Positions 6,652-13,232 of a stretch of DNA of 15,992 nt are shown piece after piece (the stretch's first letter is position 1; each line of letters opens with the position of its first letter). Origin of the DNA: Candidatus Woesearchaeota archaeon (GTDB lineage Archaea; Nanobdellota; Nanobdellia; Woesearchaeales; WJKL01); assembly GCA_019322535.1 (NCBI GenBank), contig JAHWIM010000019.1:1-15992 (forward strand), in the 5' to 3' direction. Under the pieces are notes generated by a model, which searched no databases, was not told the DNA's origin, and was given only the letters and a program-made list of their open reading frames with translations. Made by a program: the position numbers and the translations under genes.

Positions 6652-7128
6652 TTACTCAAAAACATTTTCTTCTTCTTCATTAACTTCATAAACATCCTCA
6701 CCAAGTTTTATAGTAAGTTCAACTTTTATTACTCGCATTGGTTTTTTTAAAACAGTAAGTACAATTTCATAATGATCTTCTTTTTTGTTCACCGCTGGGT
6801 CTTTTCCACCACGCTTTGCATCAAATAGAGGATCTCCTCTTGCAAAAACAATTAATCTACTTAACTTAAGAGCTTCTTCCTCTGATTTTGGAAAGATTTT
6901 TTTCTTTTTCAGTAATTCAATTAATTCATCTCCATCATATAATTTAGAATCATCAACTAAAACCCACTGACTGTAAGGCATTGGGTCTGCCTCAGGGAAA
7001 TACGAGCTCTGGAATATCCTAATACCTTCAATCTGTACAGGTGCTGATGAAGTTATTTCCCATAAGTGTGGATCTCTATCTTCATAGCACCTTTTATTTA
7101 TTAGTTTCTTTAATTTTTTTTCTTCCAT
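6652..7128 (-). CDS. Orphan protein, 158 aa
   Basis: I do not recognise this family. The protein is charged and soluble. It has a WEITSSAPVQIEGI strand segment near the N-terminus, a central helix rich in Lys and Glu, then a beta-rich C-terminal third (HYEIVLTVLKK, RVIKVELTIKL) ending in an acidic tail. No Cys cluster, signal peptide or membrane helix is seen. A TATA-like box (plus-strand TTAAATATT 7151-7159) lies about 27 nt upstream. The gene converges on thrS and diverges from the gene at 7259, with a 15-bp palindrome between the two promoters. Confidence 0.7.
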   Translation of the reverse strand: MEEKKLKKLINKRCYEDRDPHLWEITSSAPVQIEGIRIFQSSYFPEADPMPYSQWVLVDDSKLYDGDELIELLKKKKIFPKSEEEALKLSRLIVFARGDPLFDAKRGGKDPAVNKKEDHYEIVLTVLKKPMRVIKVELTIKLGEDVYEVNEEEENVFE

Positions 7129-7184
7129 GATTTTGCTAATTCTTTAATCCTTAAATATTTTCCTATTGGACATTTAAGCAATTC

Positions 7185-7199
7185 TACAACAATGTTGTA
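7185..7199. promoter_or_regulatory. 15-bp perfect palindrome between divergent promoters (candidate operator)
   Basis: TACAACA-A-TGTTGTA has 7-bp arms around one central base. It lies 26 nt from the minus-strand TATA-like box (7151-7159) and 29 nt from the plus-strand one (7228-7237). This is a good position for a dimeric regulator that affects both genes. No regulator gene adjoins it, so what binds is unknown. Confidence 0.5.
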
Positions 7200-7227
7200 A
7201 CTACTACTTGATTACAAAAATACTAAG

Positions 7228-7237
7228 ATTTATAAAT
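7228..7237 (+). promoter_or_regulatory. TATA-like box that decides the start at 7259
   Basis: ATTTATAAAT is centred about 26 nt before ATG 7259. It lies inside the longer open frame that begins at TTG 7208, so the upstream 17 codons are probably not translated. Confidence 0.5.
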
Positions 7238-7258
7238 GACTTGGTGTTTTTTGTGTAT

Positions 7259-7771
7259 ATGGGAATTGTTCTAAAGAAATCAGATGTGAGGGATTTGGAA
7301 AAAACAGTTGCTGAGTCAAGAGGCTATGTGCTTCTTTCAGAAGGACGTCCTAATGAATATTATTCTGTAGGTGTGTATGAGACTGGCAAAGGAGAAACTT
7401 TTTTTGACGGCTTCGGAAACGAAAATGATGAAAATATGAGAGATGCTGTTTTGTTTTCTGCTCCTCAGTTGAAAGCAATGCCTTATCATCATCAGAAAGG
7501 AATGGGTATTTCTTCTGAAAATTTTTTAAGCGCAGACAGAGCGCATGATATAAGCAATGGTTTTTTTGAATATTTTTGTGTTGTAAACCAAGATGGAATT
7601 GTTGTTTTTAAGCCAGTAAAAAAAGAGACAGGTGTTAAAACAGAAATTGTTGATTATGAAGTTGTTGATGATAAAGATATTGATCCTGTTATTTTAAACC
7701 AATTAAGTACTCAAAAAGAGTATGTTGCTAAGCGATTTTCCTCACAGCGTGGAAATGGAAAAGCCAAATAA
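7259..7771 (+). CDS. Orphan protein, 170 aa
   Basis: I do not recognise this family. Starting at ATG 7259 it is a soluble protein with YYSVGVYETGKGETFFDGFG and FEYFCVVNQDGIVVFKPVK segments that look like beta-strands, and a YHHQ motif near the middle. The longer frame from TTG 7208 would add a hydrophobic LRFINDLVFFVY stretch, but the TATA-like box inside it argues against that start. The last 44 nt overlap the 3' end of the converging PIN-like gene. Confidence 0.65.
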   Translation: MGIVLKKSDVRDLEKTVAESRGYVLLSEGRPNEYYSVGVYETGKGETFFDGFGNENDENMRDAVLFSAPQLKAMPYHHQKGMGISSENFLSADRAHDISNGFFEYFCVVNQDGIVVFKPVKKETGVKTEIVDYEVVDDKDIDPVILNQLSTQKEYVAKRFSSQRGNGKAK

Positions 7772-8558
7772 CATCTGAATCAAAACTTCTTAATGTTGCG
7801 CTTCTTGCAATTGTTTCTGCTACAAACCTTATATCTGCTTTATAGGTTTTTTCAGCAAGCTCTTTGATTTTTTTTATCAGTACATCAAAACCTTTTGTTA
7901 TATTTTGTTTGACTACTAACTCAATTTCATGTATTAATCTATCTTTGAAAAGATTGGCATTTTCAAAATATTTTTTCTCATCATCCTTACCAATCCTATC
8001 TCTGTCAATGTTATATTCTTCACACAAAAATTCATATCTCTGTTTCATTTTCTTAGGCAGAGCTCTTTTTTCTTCTCCATAATATTCTGCTGCTGTTTTG
8101 TAAGCTGCTCTTGATAATGTTTTTTGTCTAAGGTTCTCATATAATCTTATTAAATTATTCAGAAAAGAATCTTCCAATGATATTACAACATCATGAACTA
8201 ATTTTCTTGGCAATAAATCTGCAAAAGGTCTTAATTCTTTTTCATATTTTGAAAAATCAACTTTTTTAAACCTTTTTCTTGCTTTAATAAAGAAGTTTCC
8301 CAATATTTTTGCTGCCTTCTCTTCCAGTCTTCCTCCTTTGAGTATGCCAATTATTTCTCCTAGATTAGTGCTAGTAAAGATATAACCAGGGCAGTTTGCT
8401 ATGTTCATTAGAATGTTTTCTTCATTATTTTCTGCCAGTACTATAAGATAATTTGTGTCAAAAGTAAATCTATAATTATGGTCTTTTAGATAATTATCTA
8501 AATCCTGATTAGCTTCATCAACAGCAATTTCTTGCTGACTCCTCTTTTTTCCAAACAT
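7728..8558 (-). CDS. PIN-domain-like protein with a long helical insertion
   Basis: The 276-aa product shows the spaced acidic residues of PIN-fold ribonucleases: FDTNYLIVL with D34, TSTNLGEIIGIL with E68, ADIRFVAETIARSATL with D242, and a SFDSD segment with D260 and D262. In typical PIN proteins the E and third D are about 60-90 residues apart; here they are about 174 apart. The intervening stretch is Lys/Arg/Glu-rich and probably helical. If the fold is right, the protein is an Mg-dependent RNase or an RNA-processing factor. No small antitoxin gene is beside it, so a VapC-type toxin role is not supported. The ATG lies one base after the UppP stop, so the two may be co-transcribed. A possible TATA-like sequence in the UppP 3' end could also serve it. 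Confidence 0.6.
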   Translation of the reverse strand: MFGKKRSQQEIAVDEANQDLDNYLKDHNYRFTFDTNYLIVLAENNEENILMNIANCPGYIFTSTNLGEIIGILKGGRLEEKAAKILGNFFIKARKRFKKVDFSKYEKELRPFADLLPRKLVHDVVISLEDSFLNNLIRLYENLRQKTLSRAAYKTAAEYYGEEKRALPKKMKQRYEFLCEEYNIDRDRIGKDDEKKYFENANLFKDRLIHEIELVVKQNITKGFDVLIKKIKELAEKTYKADIRFVAETIARSATLRSFDSDVIWLFHFHAVRKIA

Positions 8559-8559
8559 T

Positions 8560-9294
8560 TTAGATTAATGTGTATATAATTAATAACAATCCTACAACTA
8601 AACAATAATAGCTGAAATATTTTAATTTGTTTTTTTGGACAATTTTGATTAATAGATTCAGGAAAAAATAACTTATAATTACTGCTATAATAAAACCAAT
8701 AATCATGTTTATGTTGATTCCTGCTTTGATTTCATTTATTTTTAAGATAGTTGCTCCTAAGATTGCTGGTATTGCTAGAATAAATGAGAATTCTACTGCC
8801 TCTTTTTTGCTAATACCTAGGAATTTTGCACTTGAAATTGTTGAGCCTGATCTTGAAATTCCTGGCATTATTGCTAATGCTTGGAATAATCCTACAACTA
8901 AAGATTTTTTATTATTTAATGGCTGTTTTTTGTTTGTTTTATCTGCAAAATGAAGCAAAGTTGCTGTTATTAACAGCATTATACCAACTGTTAACATACT
9001 GTTGAAGATACTTTGTATATATGGTTCAATTAAGAATCCTACTATTACAATTGGAATTGTTCCAATTATTATAAATAACCAATATTTTGGTGTTTTTATG
9101 TATTCTATTATTCTTTTTCTGAATACGAATAAGATTACTAGTAATGTTGCGAAATGCAGTAGAACATCATATGCAATATTTTCCTGTATTCCAAAGAAAT
9201 GCTCTAAAATAGCCAAGTGTCCTGATGACGAAACAGGCAGCCATTCTGTAATACCTTGGATTATAGCTAATATAATTGCTTCGATTAGGTTCAT
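8560..9294 (-). CDS. uppP: Undecaprenyl-diphosphatase family protein (UppP/BacA)
   Basis: This polytopic membrane enzyme removes a phosphate from polyprenyl diphosphate to recycle the lipid carrier used for cell-surface glycans. The 244-aa sequence carries both family signatures: QGITEWLPVSSSGHL (13-27, with E17 and H26) and PGISRSGST (144-152, with R148). Further hydrophobic helices run to the C-terminus. In archaea the substrate is more likely a dolichyl-type diphosphate used in N-glycosylation than undecaprenyl diphosphate; that is inference. A TATA-like box (plus-strand 9316-9326) lies about 27 nt upstream of the ATG. The next gene downstream, the PIN-like protein, begins one base past the stop. 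The surface-protein gene lies immediately upstream on the same strand, behind a T-rich terminator. Confidence 0.93.
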   Translation of the reverse strand: MNLIEAIILAIIQGITEWLPVSSSGHLAILEHFFGIQENIAYDVLLHFATLLVILFVFRKRIIEYIKTPKYWLFIIIGTIPIVIVGFLIEPYIQSIFNSMLTVGIMLLITATLLHFADKTNKKQPLNNKKSLVVGLFQALAIMPGISRSGSTISSAKFLGISKKEAVEFSFILAIPAILGATILKINEIKAGININMIIGFIIAVIISYFFLNLLIKIVQKNKLKYFSYYCLVVGLLLIIYTLI

Positions 9295-9315
9295 AATTTG
9301 GTTTTATGTTTATTA

Positions 9316-9326
9316 GTTTAAATATT
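9316..9326 (-). promoter_or_regulatory. TATA-like box for uppP
   Basis: The plus-strand GTTTAAATATT reads AATATTTAAAC on the coding strand, centred about 27 nt before the ATG at 9294. It predicts a leaderless uppP transcript separate from the surface-protein gene. Confidence 0.5.
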
Positions 9327-9344
9327 TTTTTAATGCTAGTGCGT

Positions 9345-9358
9345 GCTCGCTTCGCTCG
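9345..9358. repeat. GC-rich 14-nt mirror repeat
   Basis: GCTCGCTTCGCTCG reads the same backwards on one strand (a mirror, not an inverted, repeat) and contains GCTCGC twice. It is a GC-rich island in AT-rich intergenic DNA between the terminator of the surface-protein gene and the uppP promoter. No function can be assigned. Confidence 0.55.
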
Positions 9359-9360
9359 CA

Positions 9361-9388
9361 ATTAAAAAAATAAAAGAAAAAAGAAAGG
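9361..9388 (-). terminator. T-rich tract after the surface-protein gene
   Basis: The plus strand is almost all A here. On the coding (minus) strand this is a long T run with a few interruptions, starting next to the stop codon at 9390. It matches the usual archaeal T-tract terminator. Confidence 0.6.
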
Positions 9389-9389
9389 A

Positions 9390-10265
9390 TTATTGCTCTT
9401 GAGTTTTCTTTTTCTTTGTCATAAAGACAAATACTAATCCTGCTGCTACTAATAACACTAAAATCACTATTCCAGTATTTTGGAATTCTGGGATTGGTGG
9501 TTCTGGTGGTTCTGATTCTAGAGTTATTCCTAGTGTCAAAAAAGGGTCTCCTGATTCTCCTGTGAAATCATTAGGAGTAAGACCTTCTATACTCGCTTCT
9601 GTAGGTGAAAATGGTTCAGTTGCCATCACATTAGCTCCCAATGCTGCAGTAAACAATGCATTCACATAGAAGTTTCCAGTCCCAGTAGAAGTTGGATGTT
9701 GCATTGCAACAAAATTCTCAACACTACTTGTATCTAGCGGGCCTGTTACAGATCCAATAATATTACCCTCTGAATCTAAGAGGTTACCAGTGGCTTCATC
9801 AAATTCAGTTATAATAAAAGTAAACTTAAAAGTATCTGTCGCGTCATCAAAACTAAAAACTCCAAAGTCAATTACTATACCTTCTGGATCAAAAAGGGTC
9901 ATACTAAATAGATTATTAACTGTTGGATTTTCTAAACTAATAAGCACTCCTCCTCCTGTTGCAGCCCCAGGGGCTCTTTTACAGTCAAAAGTACAGGTGG
10001 GTCCATTATTCTTACAATCAACTGAAACCCAGCCTTGCGGGTGGCTCGGTATTGGTGTTGCCGTAGCTTCGCAGATTGCATTATTGTTTGGATCACAATG
10101 ATCTTGACACAAAGCTATCTGTCCAGGAACATCTAAAACAGGTATACCGGAAAGCTCATCATAAGTATCACAATTACTAGGTTTTTCACAAGGGTTAACT
10201 GCAGAAACACCAACTGCACTCAAAACAAAACTAAGAATTAGAACTAAAACCATTATTTTTTTCAT
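9390..10265 (-). CDS. Secreted surface protein with Cys-rich N-terminus and PEF-like C-terminal anchor
   Basis: The 291-aa product has a signal peptide (1-22, cleavage expected after SA). An N-terminal region has eight Cys (26, 32, 53, 57, 65, 84, 91, 95), enough for four disulphides. A beta-rich Gly/Thr/Asp-rich body (about 105-250) follows. The C-terminus has PPIPEF (256-261), a hydrophobic helix (265-282) and a KKKK cluster. This ending resembles archaeal PEF-type sorting signals handled by archaeosortases, but could be a plain membrane anchor; no archaeosortase is in the window. Codon use is more varied and GC-richer than in the neighbours, as is common for surface proteins. A Shine-Dalgarno AGGTGAGG (plus-strand 10270-10277) precedes the ATG. 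Function on the surface is unknown. Confidence 0.75.
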   Translation of the reverse strand: MKKIMVLVLILSFVLSAVGVSAVNPCEKPSNCDTYDELSGIPVLDVPGQIALCQDHCDPNNNAICEATATPIPSHPQGWVSVDCKNNGPTCTFDCKRAPGAATGGGVLISLENPTVNNLFSMTLFDPEGIVIDFGVFSFDDATDTFKFTFIITEFDEATGNLLDSEGNIIGSVTGPLDTSSVENFVAMQHPTSTGTGNFYVNALFTAALGANVMATEPFSPTEASIEGLTPNDFTGESGDPFLTLGITLESEPPEPPIPEFQNTGIVILVLLVAAGLVFVFMTKKKKTQEQ

Positions 10266-10285
10266 TTAAGCCTCACCTTTAAAGT

Positions 10286-10328
10286 TTTTATAAATATTGG
10301 TGGCTATTAGTAACTCTAAGTATATAAA
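10286..10328 (-). promoter_or_regulatory. Promoter region of the surface-protein gene (two TATA-like boxes)
   Basis: On the minus strand there are two candidates: GTTTATATAC (plus-strand 10319-10328) and ATTTATAAAA (plus-strand 10285-10294). The distal one gives a leader of about 30 nt that includes the Shine-Dalgarno site at 10270-10277. The proximal one would give a leaderless transcript without it. The distal box is therefore favoured. Confidence 0.4.
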
Positions 10329-10346
10329 CTTTATTACAAACAATAA

Positions 10347-10356
10347 ATATTTAAAA
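10347..10356 (+). promoter_or_regulatory. TATA-like box for the DedA-family gene
   Basis: ATATTTAAAA is centred 26 nt before ATG 10378. It decides against GTG 10372, which would leave only about 20 nt. Confidence 0.5.
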
Positions 10357-10377
10357 AGATAGTATTAAATTGTGAAT

Positions 10378-11001
10378 ATGAACTGGTTAAAGAGGTTAAC
10401 AACAAAAATCAGCAACAAGTTGGTTGGAATATTGTTCTTTTTATTTGCAATTACTATGATTTGGTTTCTTTTTCAGTTATTAGAGATATTTTATGGGTTT
10501 TCTATTATGGCTTGGTTTAAGGATTTGCCTTATATTTATCCTATAACTGTTCATATCTTTAATGAAATTGAGGCATTAACTGACAGAGGCATTTTTTACA
10601 TTTACATGTTTGGAGGAATGTTTATTTTTCCTGCACCAAATGAGATACTTTATATCAGACTGTTAAGAGATGGCTTAAGTTTTGATTATGTTCTGCCTAT
10701 TTTATATTTAGGTTTATTTATTGCTCATCACTTTAATTATTTTGTTGGAAGAACATTTGGATTTATATTAAAGCATTTGTTCAGCAAGAAATCAAGAGAA
10801 AAGATTGGAGGTTATTTGAAAAAATATGGAATGCCAACAATCCTAATATTTAATTTAATACCTTTTGCACCTGCACAGTTTTTTAATTTCTGCTGCGGAC
10901 TGTTCAAATACAAATACCATAAATGGCTGTTTGCTGCAGCGTTAGGACAGGTGTCTAATTACTTGATTATAACTGCAATTTATTTTAAATTCTTTGCTTA
11001 G
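10378..11001 (+). CDS. DedA/VTT-family membrane protein
   Basis: The 207-aa product is a polytopic membrane protein. After a short basic N-terminus a long hydrophobic helix spans about 15-37. Its C-terminal half has the VTT/DedA pattern: FPAPNEI in a re-entrant-loop position (about 84-90), then GYLKKYGMPTILIFNLIPFAPAQFFN (about 145-170), a CCG turn, a basic KYKYHKW loop and a final helix with GQVSNYL. Members are linked to lipid-carrier or phospholipid flipping and membrane homeostasis; the lipid handled here is unknown. Proximity to UppP fits an envelope role but is not evidence of a shared pathway. The stop codon overlaps that of the converging gene by 4 nt. The GTG at 10372 is an alternative start. 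Confidence 0.75.
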   Translation: MNWLKRLTTKISNKLVGILFFLFAITMIWFLFQLLEIFYGFSIMAWFKDLPYIYPITVHIFNEIEALTDRGIFYIYMFGGMFIFPAPNEILYIRLLRDGLSFDYVLPILYLGLFIAHHFNYFVGRTFGFILKHLFSKKSREKIGGYLKKYGMPTILIFNLIPFAPAQFFNFCCGLFKYKYHKWLFAAALGQVSNYLIITAIYFKFFA

Positions 11002-11285
11002 AAATCGTTCTCAAAATGTGTTGATTCACTAGAATGTATTCTATGGTGTGTTGAATGTGGTGGGTTATGATTGTCACATGTTCTTCCAAAGCATTTATCT
11101 ACTAAAGTTTCATCTGTACTCTCTACACAAAGCCTTTGAGCAGCTTCTCCACTTAATCCAAGGTCAACAACATGACCTCCTTCTCGATCTTTTTTTTCTA
11201 GAAATTCTTTGCGGCTGTCATAATGTTTAGGCCATCTAACTCCATTATGTTCATAAACAACCCAATATCCTTTGTTTTCTTTCAT
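10998..11285 (-). CDS. Small Cys/His-rich orphan protein, 95 aa
   Basis: The N-terminal half (MKENKGYWVVYEHNGVRWPK...) looks like a small beta-rich domain. The C-terminal 45 residues hold C53, C65, C70, H73, H77, H80, H81, H84 and H90. That spacing could bind zinc, but it matches no finger family I can name. The ATG lies one base after the stop of the deoxyhypusine-synthase-like gene. A TATA-like box inside that gene's 3' end (plus-strand TTTATTTAAAG 11308-11318) is also at leaderless distance, and no Shine-Dalgarno sequence is present. It may be transcribed on its own, with the upstream gene, or both. Function is unknown. Confidence 0.6.
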   Translation of the reverse strand: MKENKGYWVVYEHNGVRWPKHYDSRKEFLEKKDREGGHVVDLGLSGEAAQRLCVESTDETLVDKCFGRTCDNHNPPHSTHHRIHSSESTHFENDF

Positions 11286-11286
11286 G

Positions 11287-12378
11287 CTAATCTGCGTATT
11301 TGAAGGTTTTATTTAAAGTTATTTTATTTTTTTCCAATCTTTCTAAAACAGATTTAACTACTAAAGGCCAGGCAACTGTTGCATCAACTAAGCATTCTGC
11401 AAATTTGCCTCCTTCTGCTTTTGGAACAAATTTTCCCCAAGAAACTCCTTCTGTATATGTGCAGCCTGACAATCCTCCCCAATGAGCTGGCTCTGGACAG
11501 ATTCTTACACCATATTTGAATCTTTTAAAACTGCCTCCTGGTAATCCTGACCTTTTTTCTAAGATATCTAAGTAAGGGCCAACTTGCTGAGCCCAGTTTC
11601 TTGGAACTCCTCCACCAATTGTGAATATTCCTATTGTTTTTTGCTTGTCAATAGTTTCTGTGTAATTATACAGGTCTAAGAAAGAGTCAAATTGTAAAAT
11701 TGGTTTTTTGTCTGCTTTCATTCTTCTATTGTGTATTGCAAAATCTATTCCAAATTCTGAGTCTGTGAACGCTGGAATATAAACCGGTATTTTCTTTTTA
11801 TATGCTGATTTTAGAATTCCTCTTGCTTTTGTTTTTTCTGTTAAGTATTTTCCTAACTCCCAGTTTAATTTATATGAACATGTTGGTTTTGAATGATCTT
11901 GTGCTCTTAGTACTTCTCTTATGATTAATTCTGCATCATCCAGGTTTCTTTCTAATTCTAATGTGTCATATACTCTGTCATATCCTTTCATATATAATTC
12001 CCTGTCATTCATTTCCTGCTGGTATTTGAAGTGGGTTGCTCCTGCTGCCTCTATGAAACCGTGAGCCATCAATGCTCCTGTGCTGACAATTGCATTTACT
12101 AATCCTTTGTCTATCATTTCTGTTATTACTAACCCCATTTTTGCGACTGTCATTGCTCCTGCTAAGGTCATAACAACAAAACAGTCTTTGTCTGCAACCA
12201 TATCATAGAAAACATCTGCTGCTTCTCCTAAAGTTCTTCCTTGGAAAGCAGTGTTTGACATTGCTTTAGTCATATCATCAAAAGATTTTATTTTTGATAA
12301 ATCCAAAGTTTTAACTGGCTCTAATTTATCTTCAAAACCTGTGTGTAACTTCCCCTCATCTCTTCTTTTTTCTTTCAT
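11287..12378 (-). CDS. Deoxyhypusine synthase-family protein, divergent DHS-like branch
   Basis: Starting at ATG 12378 the product is 363 aa. It belongs to the NAD-dependent deoxyhypusine synthase family: it has AFQGRTLGEAADVFYDM near the N-terminus, IVSTGALMAHG (97-107), PVYIPAFTDSEFG (198-210), GGGVPRNW (255-262) and EGVSWGK (310-316) with the aminobutyl-accepting lysine K316. Two features depart from canonical DHS: the KHH of the spermidine site is RNW, and the SDSGA-type segment is GLSGC. It is also longer than the usual archaeal DHS because of a helical segment around 140-195. These are marks of the DHS-like branch, some of whose members make homospermidine. It may therefore modify aIF5A with another donor, or make a polyamine. 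A TATA-like box (plus-strand 12400-12409) 27 nt upstream favours this ATG over TTG 12384. Confidence 0.85.
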   Translation of the reverse strand: MKEKRRDEGKLHTGFEDKLEPVKTLDLSKIKSFDDMTKAMSNTAFQGRTLGEAADVFYDMVADKDCFVVMTLAGAMTVAKMGLVITEMIDKGLVNAIVSTGALMAHGFIEAAGATHFKYQQEMNDRELYMKGYDRVYDTLELERNLDDAELIIREVLRAQDHSKPTCSYKLNWELGKYLTEKTKARGILKSAYKKKIPVYIPAFTDSEFGIDFAIHNRRMKADKKPILQFDSFLDLYNYTETIDKQKTIGIFTIGGGVPRNWAQQVGPYLDILEKRSGLPGGSFKRFKYGVRICPEPAHWGGLSGCTYTEGVSWGKFVPKAEGGKFAECLVDATVAWPLVVKSVLERLEKNKITLNKTFKYAD

Positions 12379-12399
12379 ATACAAAAATAAGTCAATAAT

Positions 12400-12409
12400 G
12401 TTTTAAAAG
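12400..12409 (-). promoter_or_regulatory. TATA-like box for the DHS-like gene
   Basis: GTTTTAAAAG on the plus strand is centred 27 nt before ATG 12378, a leaderless spacing. It decides against the in-frame TTG at 12384. Confidence 0.5.
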
Positions 12410-12440
12410 TTTTTTGTTTTAAAATATCTGCATAGATAAT

Positions 12441-12480
12441 TTTTTAAAGCAACCTGTTCTTTTTCATTAAAAAGAGTGAT
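12441..12480 (+). promoter_or_regulatory. TATA-like box and Shine-Dalgarno site for the MBL-fold gene
   Basis: TTTTTAAAG (12441-12449) predicts a transcript from about 12471. The resulting short leader carries GAGTGAT (12474-12480), a partial match to the archaeal anti-SD, 4 nt before ATG 12485. This is one of the few genes here with a leader. Confidence 0.45.
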
Positions 12481-12484
12481 TTAG

Positions 12485-13228
12485 ATGGAAATAAGCGTAC
12501 TGGCTTCTGGAAGCAACGGGAACTGCTGTTTGATTGAGGACAAGAATACTTCTATATTAATTGATGCAGGAAAGAGCGGCAGAGAGATTGAGTTTAGGAT
12601 GGATAAATTAGGGAAAAGTATTGAGAACGTTAATGCTATTCTGCTGACTCACTCGCACTATGATCATATTACTGGAGCAGGTGTTTTATCAAGAAGATAT
12701 AATGTTCCTGTTTATATTGCATCAGAAGTTTATCCAGACGTTCGGTTTAAGCTGGGAAATATAGACAGAAAGACTTTTTCTTTTGATAAAAGCTTTAAGA
12801 TAAAGGATTTATTGGTGAAACCAACTGCTACTTCACATAATGTTCCTTCCTGCGGGTTTGTTATTAACAAAAAATTTGGATTATTTACAGACACAGGGCA
12901 TGTTACTGCTCAAATGAAAAATTATATCAGCAAATTAAAAGGTGTTTTGCTTGAATCAAACCATGACATTGACATGCTTATAAACGGCTCTTATCCTGCT
13001 TTTCTAAAACAATGGATATTATCTGATAAAGGGCACTTGAGCAATATAGATGCTTCGTCCTTGATTCAATCCAAAGGAAAGAATTTGTCCTTAGCTCTGC
13101 TTGGGCACTTGTCTGGAAACAACAATACAATTGAAGTTGTTTCAAAAACTTTTGAAAGTTTGGTTAAAAGAAAAATATCTTTTTCTGTTTGCTCTCGAGA
13201 TTCTGTTGGCGGGAAGTTTGAAGTTTAA
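12485..13228 (+). CDS. Metallo-beta-lactamase-fold hydrolase, YycJ-like
   Basis: The 247-aa product is a binuclear-zinc MBL-fold protein. It begins with the ASGSNGNCCLIE pattern of the YycJ group. THSHYDH (55-61) supplies H56, H58, D60 and H61. Further ligands are H119 (TSHN), D137 (FTDTGHV) and H208 (GHLSGNNN). ESNHD (158-162), YPAFLK and GHLSN (184-188) are also typical. Bacterial relatives have been described as DNA exonucleases or linked to cell-wall signalling; the substrate in archaea is unknown. A short leader with a partial Shine-Dalgarno site precedes the ATG. The gene converges on the HAD phosphatase, with only 4 nt between the stop codons. Fold assignment is firm; the substrate is not. 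Confidence 0.88.
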   Translation: MEISVLASGSNGNCCLIEDKNTSILIDAGKSGREIEFRMDKLGKSIENVNAILLTHSHYDHITGAGVLSRRYNVPVYIASEVYPDVRFKLGNIDRKTFSFDKSFKIKDLLVKPTATSHNVPSCGFVINKKFGLFTDTGHVTAQMKNYISKLKGVLLESNHDIDMLINGSYPAFLKQWILSDKGHLSNIDASSLIQSKGKNLSLALLGHLSGNNNTIEVVSKTFESLVKRKISFSVCSRDSVGGKFEV

Positions 13229-13232
13229 CACA

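Noticed and set aside
7208..7258. TTG start adding a hydrophobic N-terminus to the 170-aa orphan
   Set aside because: The best TATA-like box of the region lies inside this extension, so it is probably promoter DNA.
7728..8558. VapC-type toxin of a toxin-antitoxin pair
   Set aside because: The protein is about twice the usual VapC length and no small antitoxin gene is adjacent.
9345..9358. Intrinsic terminator hairpin at the GC-rich island
   Set aside because: The symmetry is mirror, not inverted, so it cannot form a stable stem; the neighbouring T-rich tract is the better terminator.
9167..9361. 64-codon minus-strand frame overlapping the start of uppP
   Set aside because: It lies out of frame over the uppP N-terminus and promoter, with no family features.
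11287..12378. Plain annotation as canonical deoxyhypusine synthase
   Set aside because: The KHH of the spermidine site is RNW and the SDSGA-type segment is changed, so only family membership is safe.
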